The notes under the pieces were generated by a model. The model ran no database searches. It worked only from the letters and a program-made list of their open reading frames with translations, and was not told where the DNA came from. From assembly GCF_009727055.1 (NCBI RefSeq), contig NC_052355.1:4987630-5051629 (forward strand): DNA of 64,000 nucleotides. The letters are read 5' to 3'. This document shows positions 1 through 11,659 of this stretch, one piece after another. Position 1 is the stretch's first letter. Each line of letters starts with the position of its first letter. The stretch comes from Benincasa hispida (Eukaryota; Streptophyta; Magnoliopsida; Cucurbitales; Cucurbitaceae). Both the position numbers and the translations under genes were made by a program.

Positions 1-975
1 ATCTGTTAACTATTGGGCACTCCACTAAAGACTGACAGCTGCACTTATCATACTCACAGATATATTTCTGTGTCCCATTGGATATAACCAATCAACAGTA
101 CGATGACTCTTCATAAATCGCTCGTAAGTACAGCTAGGCCAAATTGTTGTTTTGCCCTATAGTTACATCTAACTCTTTAAGTACCATTGATTCTTCTAAT
201 GAACGATAGATCATAGTCCTATTAATGACTAAACCCTTCTCGAGCCAAGAGAAGGTGTGGCGCCACATTGTTCAAGCCCCAGAATCAACCCTTAAGGGAG
301 CAATTTATCTACTTACCATTACTTTGGGAAGGAGTGAATTCCGTCTTGTGCAGCTGAGTTCCCAGCTCCCCAATCAGACGAATCCCCAAAGTGTAGGTTT
401 GAGTCGGCGATCTAGCCACTCGCACCTATGCAAATCAAAGATCGCCCTCATAGGCAGGAGTTCACAATTCACTCAGGATTAAGGTCATGTTACCTATGGT
501 CATCCTAGTGAAATGAAAGTCTCAATTATGAACGGCGTTATAAAATGAGACTAAACATTTTGTGGTCCGGTCTTATACAAACTCCTTTGTATATAGCATC
601 CCCACGTGCATGTCTAATACACGAATGATCAGGATCAGAAAATTTGTAGCACTTTACAACATTTGTAACACCTACAAAATGGGCCACACTCATAGTGTCA
701 CTAGGATAAGGTTTCCCTCCTTTATCCATATACTACAGACCATTTAGGTTATCACTTAAAGTAGGATCCACTTGTATGTCTCCACATACATGCTTAAGTT
801 ACAACGATAATCATGGATCTTAGTTTATTGGTTTGTGGTTAATGCAACTAAAATATTTCATATTTCATAGACTGAAGTGAATAAAATATCTCATATTATA
901 AATCACAAAGCGTTTGTTCATACAAGTGTTTACAAACTACAGAACCCTACAAGATTTAGGGCACGAACCCCAACA
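1..975 (-). mobile_element. LTR-A, 3' LTR of copia element A1 (partial)
   Basis: Read on the minus strand the LTR begins TGTTGGGGTTCGTGCCC at 975. It is preceded (plus-strand 976-990) by a purine-rich tract, AAGTGAGAGAT on the minus strand, that serves as polypurine tract. The remainder runs off the window start. The full-length relatives at 37272-39379 and 46402-48406 show that about 1 kb is missing here. The matching LTR in copy 2 is 46402-48406. Confidence 0.75.
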
Positions 976-984
976 ATCTCTCAC

Positions 985-3900
985 TTGTCCTAAAGCTAGT
1001 GGGGTGTACAAGATAATCTCAATACAAGTACCTAAATCAATAAACTAAGGCACAAACGCTCAGTACAACATCTCCCACTTTCCCTAGTCCAGCCGTGGTC
1101 GGTTCCATAGACATATACTCTGTAGGTGACCCTCAAACACTATAGCCGTGAGAGGCTTCATAAACGGATTAGCAACGTTGTGCTCTAAATCTATCTTTGT
1201 GACAATCACGTCTTGTCGATGCACAATATCTTGAATGAGATGGTATTATCGTTCAATGTGCTTGTCGTGTTTATGACTCTTGAGGCTCAAGAAAATTTGC
1301 CACAACACCACTATTATCACAATAAAGAGTGATGGGCCTAGACATGTCTAGAACAACTTCTAGATCAGTTAGGAACTTCTTGAGCCAAAAAACCTCCTTA
1401 GAAGCTTCACAAGCTGCTACATACTTGGCCTCCATTTTGGAGTCAGCGATGTACCCCTACTTGGTGCTTCGTCATACTACATTCCCTCCATTAAGAGTGA
1501 ACACTGATCTTGGAGTGGATTTCCGAGAATCCTTATCAGTCTGAAAATCATAGTTCGTGTATCATGTAAGGATCAAATCCTTAGAACCATACACAAGTAT
1601 GTAGTCCCTCGTTCTCCTAAGATACTTGAGGATGTTCTTGACGGTTGTCCAGTGACCCTGTTCTGGATTAGACTGATATCTGCTGACTATCCCCACAACG
1701 TAGCAGATGTCAGGTCTAGTACATAACATCATGTACATCAAACTGTCGACGATAGATGCATAGGGGACCCGTCTCATTTTCTCAACCTCTTGAGGTGTCT
1801 TAGGACACTGTTCGTTAGACAATGTAACTCCATGCCGAAAAGGCAATAGGCCCCTCTTGGAGTTCTGCATCGAGTACTTGATCAACATCTTGTCAATGTA
1901 CGATGCCTAAAACAGTGCTAGCATTTTGTTCTTTAGATCTCGAAAGATCTGAATCCCAAGAAAAAACTGAGCCTCTCCCAAATCTTTCATTTGAAATTGG
2001 GTCGCTAGCCAGTTCTTAACTGAAGTCAGTAAACCTACGTCATTCCCAATGAGTAGGATATGATCTACATACAACACTAGGAAAACTACTGAACTGTTGA
2101 TTATTTTCTTGTAGACACAAGGATCGTCAACAAGCCATAAGATTTGATTACAGTATCAAACCTTATGTTTCAAGATTGAGATGTCTATTTCAATCCATAA
2201 ATGGACCGATTCAGCTTACAAACCTTTTACTATTGACCTTGGGCTATGAATCCTTCGGGCTGCACTATATAAATGGTCTCCTCAAGACTGCTATTCAGAA
2301 ATGCAGTCTTGACTTCCATTTGCCATATCTCATAGTCATAATATGAGGCAATGGATAGGAAGTCGTGGATAGACTTCAGCATGGCAACAAGCGAGAAAGT
2401 CTCCTCATAGTCAACTCCCTCTACCTGGGTATAACCCTTTGCCACAAGTCTAGCCTTGAAGGTTTGCACCTTCCCATCAGCACCCCGTTTCCTCTTGTAG
2501 ATCCATTTGCAACCTATAGGTGTAATCCCATCAGGTTGATCTACAAGATCCCAAATTGAGTTGAAGTACATAGACTCTATCTCGAGATCCATGGCTTTGA
2601 CCCATTCATCTCTGTCAACATCCTCCATTTCATTCTTGTAAGACAACGAATCCTCAACCTCACCATCAGCTACTATAACTATGATTTCAGTTCAATCTAT
2701 ATAGTGAATAGGTAGGTTCGCAACCCTCCCACTACATCGAGGTTCCCTCAACTCTTGAGGTGGATTTTATCTACTAGATGAATTTGCATAAACAACTCTT
2801 GTTGATGTAGTAGGCTTTTCAACAACTCTTGTTGAAGTTTTAGTAGTTTCTTCGGAAAGCTCACTCAACACGATTTTTCTTCTAGGGCTGTGCTCCCTTA
2901 TATGATCCTCCACAAGAAAAGTAGCGTTTGTCGATACAAACACTTTATTTTCCTTAGGATCATAAAAGTAACCCCCTCATGTCCCTTTGAGGTAGACTAC
3001 AAATAGGCATAACCTCGAACGTGGTTCTAGTTTCTTAGGATTAGCCGTAAGCACATGTGTTGGGCAACCCTAGATGTGGAAGTGACGTAAACTAGCTTTA
3101 TGCTCATTCCACAACTCCAAAGGTGTTATGACAACACTCTTGGAGGGAACACAGTTAAGAATGTATGCTGCAGTTTCTACTGCAAAACCCCAAAACAAGT
3201 CCGCTAAGGAAGCGTAACTCATCATCGATTGAACCATGTCCAATAGGTTCTGTTTCTTCTCTCCGATACATCATTCTGCTGAGGTGTACCAGGTGCTGAG
3301 AGTTAGGAAATTATTCCATGTTCTATCAAATAGTTATGGAACTTAGAATCTAAAAACTCCACCTCGATCAGATCAAAGCGTTTTAATCATTTTACTTAAT
3401 GCATTTTCAACTTCAGTCTTAAACTCTTTGAACTTTTCAAAGTATTTAGACTTATGTTGCATTAAATAAACATACTCATATCTTGAATAGTTATTAATAA
3501 AAGTGATGAAGTACTCGTAGCCTCCCCTGGCTCACACATTCATTGGACCACAAAGGTTTGAATGCACTAACTCTAGCGGCCCTTTGGCCCTATAACCTTT
3601 TCCAATAAAAGGTCTTTTAGTCATTTTTCCTTCAAAGCATGACTCGCACATAGGTGAAGAATTTTCTTCTAACTCGTTTAGAAGTCCATTCTTCACAAAC
3701 CTCTCAATTTTATTGAGATTAATGTGTCCTAAACGAAGGTGCCAAAGTTGGGCATTTTTTTTAGGAGAAACTTTAAGTCATTTAGTTTTAGTTACGACAG
3801 TTTTAAACATCTCTATGTTATGGAGGAAATTTGTTGCTAATGGCCTTAGCACATACAAATTGTTTTGCAGTTTAGCTGAACATATACAACACCATCTTTC

Positions 3901-4162
3901 GAAATAAACACTTTATTTACTGAAAAATTCAAGGTGTATTTACATTCAAGAAATGACTTTACAGAAATTAAGTTCCTCTTTAACGTGGGAACTACAAATA
4001 CATCATTCAAAATGATAAATTTATTCTGTAAAGTCAACTAGAGGCCTTCCTCTGCCATAGTTGAGATGAAGTGCCCAGTTCCAACTCGCATCATCATCTT
4101 ACCAGCCTCAAGCTGACACCTGGAACTAATCCCCTAAAATGAAGAACAAATATAGTTAGTGG
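985..4162 (-). pseudogene. Ty1-copia pol of element A1, decayed (RNase H, RT, integrase, protease end)
   Basis: Minus-strand pol in the copia order. The end of the protease region is at about 4060-4162, the pre-integrase and integrase core at about 3420-4040, RT at about 1900-2650, the RT connection at 1562-1888, and RNase H at about 1090-1450. RT is recognised by KWIYKRKRGADGKVQ, KARLVAKGYTQ and QMEVKTAFLN. The copy is dead. Stops and frameshifts separate the reading frames. The RT box at 2060-2071 reads YVDH instead of YVDD. The first integrase aspartate is asparagine (HSNLCGP, codon at 3556-3558), followed shortly by a stop. At 4162 the protease motif is cut by the gag-only element and resumes at 11660. 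The copy at 48407-53170 keeps YVDD and HSDLCGP. Confidence 0.85.
4158..4162 (+). repeat. Target-site duplication AGTGG, left
   Basis: AGTGG stands directly before the left LTR and again directly after the right LTR at 11660-11664. In copy 2 of the block the unoccupied site is at about 53156-53165. Confidence 0.85.
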
Positions 4163-5960
4163 TGTTGGGCTTTATGTCCTAAAACTCGTGGTATGTAAAC
4201 ATTATAACTTATTTTGAGAATTCGATAAAGTAGTTGTTGAATATATTGTTTTTCAGAAATCCAATAAACCTAAGTCCCTTGACTATTATATGAGTACTTG
4301 AACTTTATGTGGAGACATACAAGTGGATCAGATTCGAGTAAATAGTCAAAATGATCTATAGTATATGAATAAGGTTGGGTACCTTATTCTGGTAACACTA
4401 TTGGATGCGGCCTGCTCTGTAGTTGTTACAAATAGTTGTAAAGTGCTACATATGAAGTGATCTTAATTCATGCATGTTGAGACGAGGAGTGGGGATGTCC
4501 TGTGCAAATGAGTTTTGTGCAAGATCGGACCACGAAACTTGTCACTCTTACTTTATAACATTGTTTACTATTTAAGACTGACGATTTCAAAGCGATGGCC
4601 TAGGTAATTAACCTTAATCTTAAGCTAACTATGAACTTCTATTTGTTCGGGATTATTCTTTGATATGAAAATGGTGAGAGTAGACCAATTGCCTCTGCTC
4701 AATAAGCTTACCATTTTGGGGATAAGATTGGATGAATAGCTAAGAAGATAGGGTGCAAGAGGGAATTCACTCCTAACCGATTAGGGTTAGTAAAGAGGTT
4801 GTTCCCTTCAAGTGCTGATTCTGGGTCTTGAACAAGAGGCCTCACCCTCTCATTGGCCTATGAGGGATTCGATTTGTTGATTGGATCACAAATCAATTGT
4901 TCATTAGGGGATCAGTGGAACTTAAGGAACAAGAGATAATTACGGGGGGAAAACAGAGATTCGACCCAACCGTTATTACGAGCAACCTGTGAAGGGTTAA
5001 CTTATTAATCATGGTTATATCGAGTGGACATAATATATCTATAGTGAGGGGAGTTTAGCTATGGGCTTTAGTGGAATCACCCATTAGTTAACGAATGGGG
5101 GTTAGATCGGTCTAATGAGTTTAGCCGATTAATCTTAGATCGTTGAAGCCCATGATCTGTACGTCCGCAAGGTCCCTCTACTAGCTTATAAATGGGTACG
5201 CTTTAGTGTAGCTTGAGAAATTAATTTAGAACGTTCAAATTAAACGAATAAGAGAATAAACATTTAAATATGATTTAAATATATAAAGATGATTATTTTG
5301 CAAAAATTAATTTAATATTTAATATTAAATTAATTATTTTTTAAAATTAATTTTGAAATTAATTCAAGAAAATCAATTTTTTAAAATTAAAATGATTTAA
5401 AAGTCATTTTTTTGTTTTAAAAATAAAATGGAAATTCGTTTGCATAGGTTGCACATAATGGAAAAAGAGTTTTTTCCATTATCATCATCTTTATGCTCAC
5501 ACACAAACCATGATCTTCTCGACTTTGATTCTCCAAGCATGAGCTGCAAGCCATGCACTCCATCTCTTTGCATGTTCATATTAATATATAAAGAAGATTG
5601 GAGTTGTTGGAGAAGAGAGTGATATACAGAATTCAAAGAGAGAAATCGCAGAGAAGAAGAATCTGTCTTCTTAAATTTGCTGCTGTGAGCTTTCCCTATT
5701 TCTTCACATCTTCAAGCTGTTCTTGAGTCCTACAAATTTTCCTAAAGCTCCAAGAGCATAGTAGGGGAGGCTTTGAGGTGGTTCACATTGATATCAAGTG
5801 AAGACAGCAGCTGAACAGACGATTTTCTTGAAGAGTTCTTCAAAGGTATGTTCTGAAAACCCATTTTTATGAACAACGTGGTTTAGTTTTTGCCAGAATT
5901 AATGAATTAGAATGCTTATGGATCCTTGATACTTCCGCTGCATGTTGTTTAAGTTTAACA
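4163..5960 (+). mobile_element. LTR-B, 5' LTR of the gag-only element
   Basis: 1798 bp, beginning TGTTGGGC and ending TTTAACA, followed two bases later by the primer-binding site. Nearly identical by eye to the 3' LTR apart from small indels, one in the AT-rich part near 5290-5360 accounting for much of the length difference. Contains a TATA box at 5585-5592. Confidence 0.88.
5585..5592 (+). promoter_or_regulatory. LTR-B TATA box
   Basis: TATATAAA lies about 370 bp before the LTR end, in a GC-richer context and preserved in the other LTR at 11284-11291. It is the likely core promoter; the start site is inferred to be about 30 bp downstream. Confidence 0.55.
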
Positions 5961-5962
5961 AT

Positions 5963-5974
5963 TGGTATCAGAGC
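5963..5974 (+). other. Primer-binding site for initiator tRNA-Met
   Basis: TGGTATCAGAGC, two bases after the LTR, is the complement of the 3' end of plant initiator tRNA-Met. This is the usual primer of Ty1-copia elements. Confidence 0.9.
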
Positions 5975-6259
5975 ATCTTTTAAGCTTTCAATTTAGTCTA
6001 ATTTTGGCAAGGTGGGTGTTTTTTCATGAGATATATGTAACTGATGCACGGCTATGGTTTTCTCTGTTTTGGCATTTTAATTCTCTTTAATTTCTTAATT
6101 AAATTTCTTGTTTGATGAGCATTTATGTGTTAGCAAGAGTCTGTAATTTATTTGGAGTCACTAGAGTTTAAATTAAGATGTAATTGAAGAAACAAGCAAA
6201 GGAGGTCGAGCTGCTATTCTAGAGTTTTCAGCTTCTTCTTAAATCTGTTGCTGAGGTCC

Positions 6260-6850
6260 AAATGCTAAACGATCGTATAGCTCCAGACGTTACACGATGA
6301 GAAGAAAAGCTATACGATCGTTTAGTAATATGCACTGGTTGTTGTGATGTTGAACGCTAAACGATCGTGTACCTACGGGAGCTAAGTGATGCGTTCATTT
6401 GCTATACGACAACATTACGCGATCGTTTAGTTTTAGTTGTGGGAACTAGATGATTCATTGATTTTGCTAAATGATGGCGCTATAAGATTGTTTAGCAACA
6501 ATGCGCGCTAAGCGATGCAATGAGTGATCGTTTGTTCGTGGAGTCAAGCGATCGTGTAGATAAATGCTATGCGATGCGATGATGTTCTATATGATGGAGC
6601 TATGCGATCGTTTAGCTGCGGCGGATATAAACGATGACTTGAATGCACTGGGCAATGGTGTTATGCGATCGCTTAGTACTTTGCGATGGTGCTAAACGAT
6701 GCACTGTGATGGAACTAAACGATCGTCTAGTCCTATGCGATAGAGTTAAACGATCGTCTAGCTTCCAGCAAACACTATGCGATCATGTACCTCCTCTCAA
6801 CCCAAGGTGACAACGCTGACGATTACCTCCAGACATTAAACGATCGGCCT
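6260..6850 (+). repeat. CGAT-rich palindromic tandem tract in the element leader
   Basis: About 25 degenerate units built around the palindrome CTAAACGATCGTTTAG, often as GCTAAACGATCGT, GCTATACGATCG or CTATGCGATGCG, spaced irregularly at 15-35 bp. It lies between the PBS and gag and so would be in the RNA. Related units occur in LTR-A (38740-38990, 32385-32640, 46795-46945) and in gypsy LTRs (21280-22280, 63020-63450). Confidence 0.85.
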
Positions 6851-8401
6851 TAGCAGCATATTGAGGTTGGACTGAGAGCAACCGGTTCGACCGGTTTACT
6901 CAAGGTTCAATCCGGTTCAGCCTCAAATGGTTGTGGTTGGTTCGGTTCAGACTCGTCCAACCCGGTTCAAGTTTTCTTGGGTTCGGTTTGGAGTGGTTCG
7001 AGCAATTCAAAGACGGTTATGAAGCTATTTGTAATAATTAGCTATCTATTTGCTTGTTTATGCCAAAAGGAAAACCATAACAGTTAGTATTTAATTGTTT
7101 ATGCATGAGATGTATGTGATAATTAAATAAATTCATGTATATGCATACAGTATGTCATGTAGATTTAAAACCCCACTGTAGGAAGCATGATACATGCATT
7201 GGCATATGTTATAATTGTTATGATATATAGTATGCATGTTAGGGTTATGTTTAATATAATAGTTATATTAGATACATTCGTTGTTTGTCGTGGATGTTAA
7301 GCATGTCTAAATTTTGTAAGTTGTTATAAAATTGGGTTAGACGTTTAAAATCCATAACAAAGAACAGTTGCATGCTCACTTTGGTTAAGCACTTGTTTTA
7401 AATAGGTCGTTAAACTTGTAAAACTATGGTTAGAAATTCAACCAGTATATAATCCTGTCGAAGGCTGGGGATATTTAAGTTGATGGTCTACGGAACACCT
7501 CCTTCCTGGAGATTATAGTCGAATAATTGAGCGTTGGTAACTAGTTTTATGAGCATTCGTGAGCGATGTGAGGTAATAAAATGATTTATCACCTAGACAT
7601 TGTAGGTAAATCCAATTATAAGAGTTATATTTGGATAAACTACTTAGACTTAGGTTGTATGAAATTAGCCGTCTTGCTTAAGTAAAATACCCAATTATTT
7701 AGAACACTTCAGTGGGAGAATAAAAGTTATTAGCTCTCACATCCTCAAGAGTTCACACTATGAGATCCATGCACGGCTTCTTGTCGATTTTACCTCGACT
7801 TCTCCATACAAAAAGTGTTTGCATGGGTCAATAACAAGGTGAATGGGGGAAGTCGTTCATAGTAAGTGGGTGAAGGAAATGTGTCAACATTGTCCTACGG
7901 TCTCCTCCCTTAGTTTGAACCGTGAGATTTTTATGTTGTGCCTGCTATCGTTTTTCATGCGGCACTAGCTAATCGTTAACTGCGGCAATCCTTACGGAGG
8001 GTTGTAACATAGGATTCGGAACAACCCATGCTTCAGTAAAATGAATAGGGTCTTATAGTTCCATCTTGGGTATTGTCTTCTATTTCGGAGGCATACTCAT
8101 ACCATTCTGTAAGATCTGAAAATGGTGGGTCTACACTTACAAGACTTACTATGTGTTAGTAATGATCTAGACCGAAAACGATAACTAAATGACTATCGGA
8201 ATATGAGTTATTTTGAAGATAGTATTTGGTCAAGAACTGTCTTGATTATGTGAAGGAATTCTTGACTGCCCTACGGTAGCACTTGTTCTAAATCACTTAA
8301 GTATCGTTGCAAAAATAATGATTATGGGTACATTATCACTTTGCTAAAACTTGATTGGATTTAAAAGCAATTCACTTATAAAATTTGTTTATAATTTTAG
8401 A
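6851..8401 (+). other. Untranslated leader of the gag-only element
   Basis: No coding sequence. It starts with a CCGGTTC-rich stretch (6880-7010), continues AT-rich, and is homologous to the leaders of element A1 (12612-13996, inverted) and element C (26622-28237 and 34991-35260, inverted). The conserved homology marks all of these as one copia lineage. Confidence 0.7.
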
Positions 8402-9268
8402 ATGACGAGTTCTATTATACAATTGTTGGCTTCGGACAAGCTGATTGAGGAAAATTATGTAAACTGGAAATCAAATTTGAATACAATATTCACGATAGAC
8501 GATTTGAGATTTGTCTTAACGGAGGAATGTCCTCCCATTCCTAGCTCAAATACCAACCGAACTGTTTGGGAAGCATTTGATAAATGGATCAGGGATAATG
8601 ATAAAGCTCGTGCTTATATTCTCACCATCCTGTCTATCGTTTTGGCGACAGAACATGAGGGTATGAACACTGCCAAAGAGATTATGGAATCTCTAAGAGG
8701 GATGTTTGGACAGCCATCCTTCACCCTGAGGCATGATGCTATCAAATACATTTACAATAGTCGCATGAAAGAGGGGACCAATGCTCGTGAACATGTCTTG
8801 GATATGATGGTTCACTTTAATGTGGCTGAAGTGAATGGTGCTATAATGGATGAGAGAAGTCAAGTTGGCTTTATTCTAGAATCTCTACCGAAGAGTTTTC
8901 TGTAATTTTGTACCAATGCCTTGATGAATAAAATCGAATACAACTTGACAACTGTACTTAATAAGCTGCAGGCTTTTCAGACCATGTTGAGAACTAAGGG
9001 TCTAGAACCTTTACTAGAATTAAATGTTGCTTCTGCTGAGAAGAGAGGAATGTCCTCCAAGCCTGAAGTTTCCTCGTCTTCGCAGACTAAGAGTATTCCA
9101 GCGAAGAAAGACAAAGGGAAAGGGAAAAAACCTGCTAGTAAGAAGAGCAAGAAAACCGCTGCAGAGAAAGGAAAATGTTTCCACTGCAACGAGCTGGGGC
9201 ACTGGAAGAGAAATTGCCCTAAATATCTTGCAGAGAAGAGAGCAGAGAAAGGCAAACAAGCTGCTTAG
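8402..9268 (+). pseudogene. Ty1-copia gag (capsid plus CCHC knuckle), one in-frame stop
   Basis: Encodes the nucleocapsid-type Gag that packages retrotransposon RNA into particles. The ATG at 8402 is chosen over the upstream ATG at 8351 because homology with the gags at 12611 and 26621 begins there. The N-terminal two thirds is a UBN2/Retrotran_gag_2-type domain: DKLIEENYVNWK, then DDLRFVLTEECPP, then SLRGMFGQPS, then SLPKSFL. A lysine-rich linker and one CX2CX4HX4C knuckle (CFHCNELGHWKRNC, about 9176-9217) follow. The protein would be about 288 residues, but codon 8903-8905 is TAA where the related gag of element C has glutamine. Both halves stay in one frame. No protease or pol follows. Confidence 0.85.
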
Positions 9269-9893
9269 ATCCTGGAGACCGTTTGCTCAGCTCATCCAGT
9301 AGGAGAAGTTGCTAATGAAGATGTAAATTACCTGTTTTTGTTAAATCTTGTAATGAACCTTTTGTACATATTTTTTGTTATGAATAAAATGTTTTTCCAA
9401 GAAATATGTTTGTTCTATCTCATAGAAACTTCTGTTAAGAATCAAATTGTTAATAGCCATGAGCAAATATTCAGATATTTAAATGACTAAGATCGAAGTA
9501 TAATGATATTAAGATTTCTAGCTCTGACTGTTAACAAGAGTTGTTAAAGTAGGTCAGACCATCTTAATCAAAGAGTTGAGAGTATCTCAATGTAGTGGGA
9601 GGAAAATGTGTTTCCTAGCCATTATTGAAAAATAGATGAATTCCCCATGAGAAACCTATTTGTACACTAATATGTTTCCAATGATTCTCTCGGCTAAAGA
9701 GTTTAAAAATCATCTAGTAAGACTAAAAATACAAGAGGTTAATAACCTAGGGCAAGTGGGAGAAATATCGAGTATGAGATACCAAATGGCAAAAACTATG
9801 GGTATGGGATGCCCTAGTTTATTGTATTTCTCTATAAAACTTCGAAACACAGTCTTATATATCGGATATATAAGTTACCACAGGAGTTTTAGT
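9269..9893 (+). other. Residual non-coding 3' interior of the gag-only element
   Basis: 620 bp with no pol domain. A scrap near 9592-9612 (CTCAATGTAGTGGGAGG) matches the integrase-RT linker of element A at 2725-2745 and of element C at 24620-24636, marking the internal deletion scar. Confidence 0.6.
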
Positions 9894-9906
9894 ACAAGTG
9901 GGAGTT
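9894..9906 (+). other. Polypurine tract
   Basis: ACAAGTGGGAGTT directly precedes the 3' LTR. The same motif, inverted, borders LTR-C at 24249-24261. Confidence 0.75.
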
Positions 9907-11659
9907 TGTTGGGTTTTATGTCCTAAAACTCGTGGTTTGAAAACATTAGAACTTATTTTGAGAATTCAATAAAGTTGTTGAATATATTGTTTTTCAGAAA
10001 TCCAATAAACCTAAGTCCCATGACTATTATATGAGTACTTGAACTTTATGTGGAGACAAACAAGTGGATCAGATTCGAGTAAATAGTCAAAATGATCTAT
10101 AGTATATGAATAAGGGGTACCTTATTCTGGTAACACTATTGGATGCGGCCTGCTCTGTAGTTGTTACAAATAGTTGTAAAGTGCTACATATGAAGTGATC
10201 CTAATTCGTGCATGTTGAGACATGAGGAGTGGGGATGTCCTGTGCAAATTAGTTTTGTGCAAGATCGGACCATGAAACTTGTCACTCTTACTTTATAACA
10301 TTGTTTTCTATTTAAGACTGACAATTTCAAAGCGATGACCTAGGTAATTAACCTTAATCTTAAGCTAACTATGAACTTCTATTTGTTTGGGATTATCCTT
10401 TGATATGAAAATGGTGAGAGTAGACCAATTTCCTCTGCTCAATAAGCTTACCATTTTAGGGATAAGATTGGATGAATAACTGGGAAGATAGGGTGCAAGA
10501 GGGAATTCACTCCTAACCGATTAGGGTTAGTAAAGAGGTTGTTCCCTTCAAGTGCTGATTCTGGGTCTTGAACAAGAGGCCTCACCCTCTCATTGGCCTA
10601 TGAGGGATTCGATTTGTTGATTGGATCATAAATCAATTGTTCATTAGGGGATCAGTGGAACTTAAGGAACAAGAGATAATTACGGGGGGAAAACAGAGAT
10701 TCGACCCAACCGTTATTACGAGCAACCTGTGAAGGGTTAACTTATTAATCATGGTTATATCGAGTGGACATAATATATCTATAGTGAGGGGAGTTTAGCT
10801 ATGGGCTTTAGTGGAATCACCCATTAGTTAACGAATGGGGGTTAGATCGGTCTAATGAGTTTAGCCGATTAATCTTAGATCGTTGAAGCCCATGATCTGT
10901 ACGTCCGCAAGGTCCCTCTACTAGCTTATAAATGGGTACGCTTTAGTGTAGCTTGAGAAATTAATTTAGAACGTTCAAATTAAACGAATAAGAGAATAAA
11001 CATTTAAATATGATTTAAATATATAAAGATGATTATTGTGCAAAAATTAATTTGTGAAATTAATTTAAGAAAAATCAATTTTTTAAAATGAAAATGATTT
11101 ATAAGTCATTTTTTGTTTTAAAAATAAAATGGAAATTCGTTTGCATGGGTTACACATAATGGAAAAAGAGTTTTTTCCATTATCATCATCTTTATGCTCA
11201 CACAAACCATGATCTTCTCTACTTTGAGTCTCCAAGCATGAGCTGCAAGCCATGCACTCCATCTCTTTGCATGTTCATCTTACTATATAAAGAAGATTGG
11301 AGTTGTTGGAGAAGAGAGTGATATACAGAATTCAGAGAGTAAAATCATGGAGAAGAAGAAACTTTCATCTTAAATTTGTTGTTGTGAGCTTTCCCTGTTT
11401 CTTCAAATCTTCAAGATATTCTTGAGTCCCACAACTTTGCCTAAAGCTCCAAGAGCATAGTAGGGAAGGATTTGACGTGGTTCACGTCGATATCAAGTGA
11501 AGACAACAGCTAAACAAATAATTTTCTTGAAGAGTTCTTCAAAGGTATGTTTTGAAAACCCATTTTTACGAACAACATGCTTTAGTTTTTGCCAAAATTA
11601 GTGAATTAGAATGCTTATGGATCCTTGATACTTCCACTGCATGTTTTTTAACCCTAACA
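9907..11659 (+). mobile_element. LTR-B, 3' LTR of the gag-only element
   Basis: 1753 bp, TGTTGGGT...CTAACA, with a TATA box TATATAAA at 11284-11291, followed by the AGTGG duplication at 11660-11664. High similarity to the 5' LTR suggests a recent insertion. This agrees with its absence from copy 2 of the duplicated block. Confidence 0.88.

Larger units (their letters stand above)
4163..11659 (+). mobile_element. Complete non-autonomous copia element carrying gag only (TR-GAG-like)
   Basis: A complete 7497-bp insertion: two direct LTRs (4163-5960 and 9907-11659), TG...CA ends, an initiator-Met PBS, a polypurine tract and matching 5-bp target duplications. The 3.9-kb interior holds a long non-coding leader with CGAT-rich repeats and one gag gene, then only about 620 bp before the polypurine tract. 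In a normal copia, about 3.5 kb of protease, integrase, RT and RNase H would stand there. A short scrap near 9590-9612 resembles the linker between integrase and RT of element A. This shows a deletion derivative of a copia element and matches the published TR-GAG class. It would need pol proteins supplied in trans. It is inserted in the protease motif of element A1. Confidence 0.88.

Noticed and set aside
5428..5636. Overlapping frames near the LTR-B TATA box
   Set aside because: LTR sequence; frames differ between the two LTRs of the same element.
6260..6850. CRISPR-like array
   Set aside because: Units are degenerate, spacing is irregular, there are no unique spacers of constant size and the setting is a plant retrotransposon leader.
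9020..9302. Long frames opposite and overlapping the gag linker
   Set aside because: Shadows of the lysine-rich gag coding sequence in other frames.
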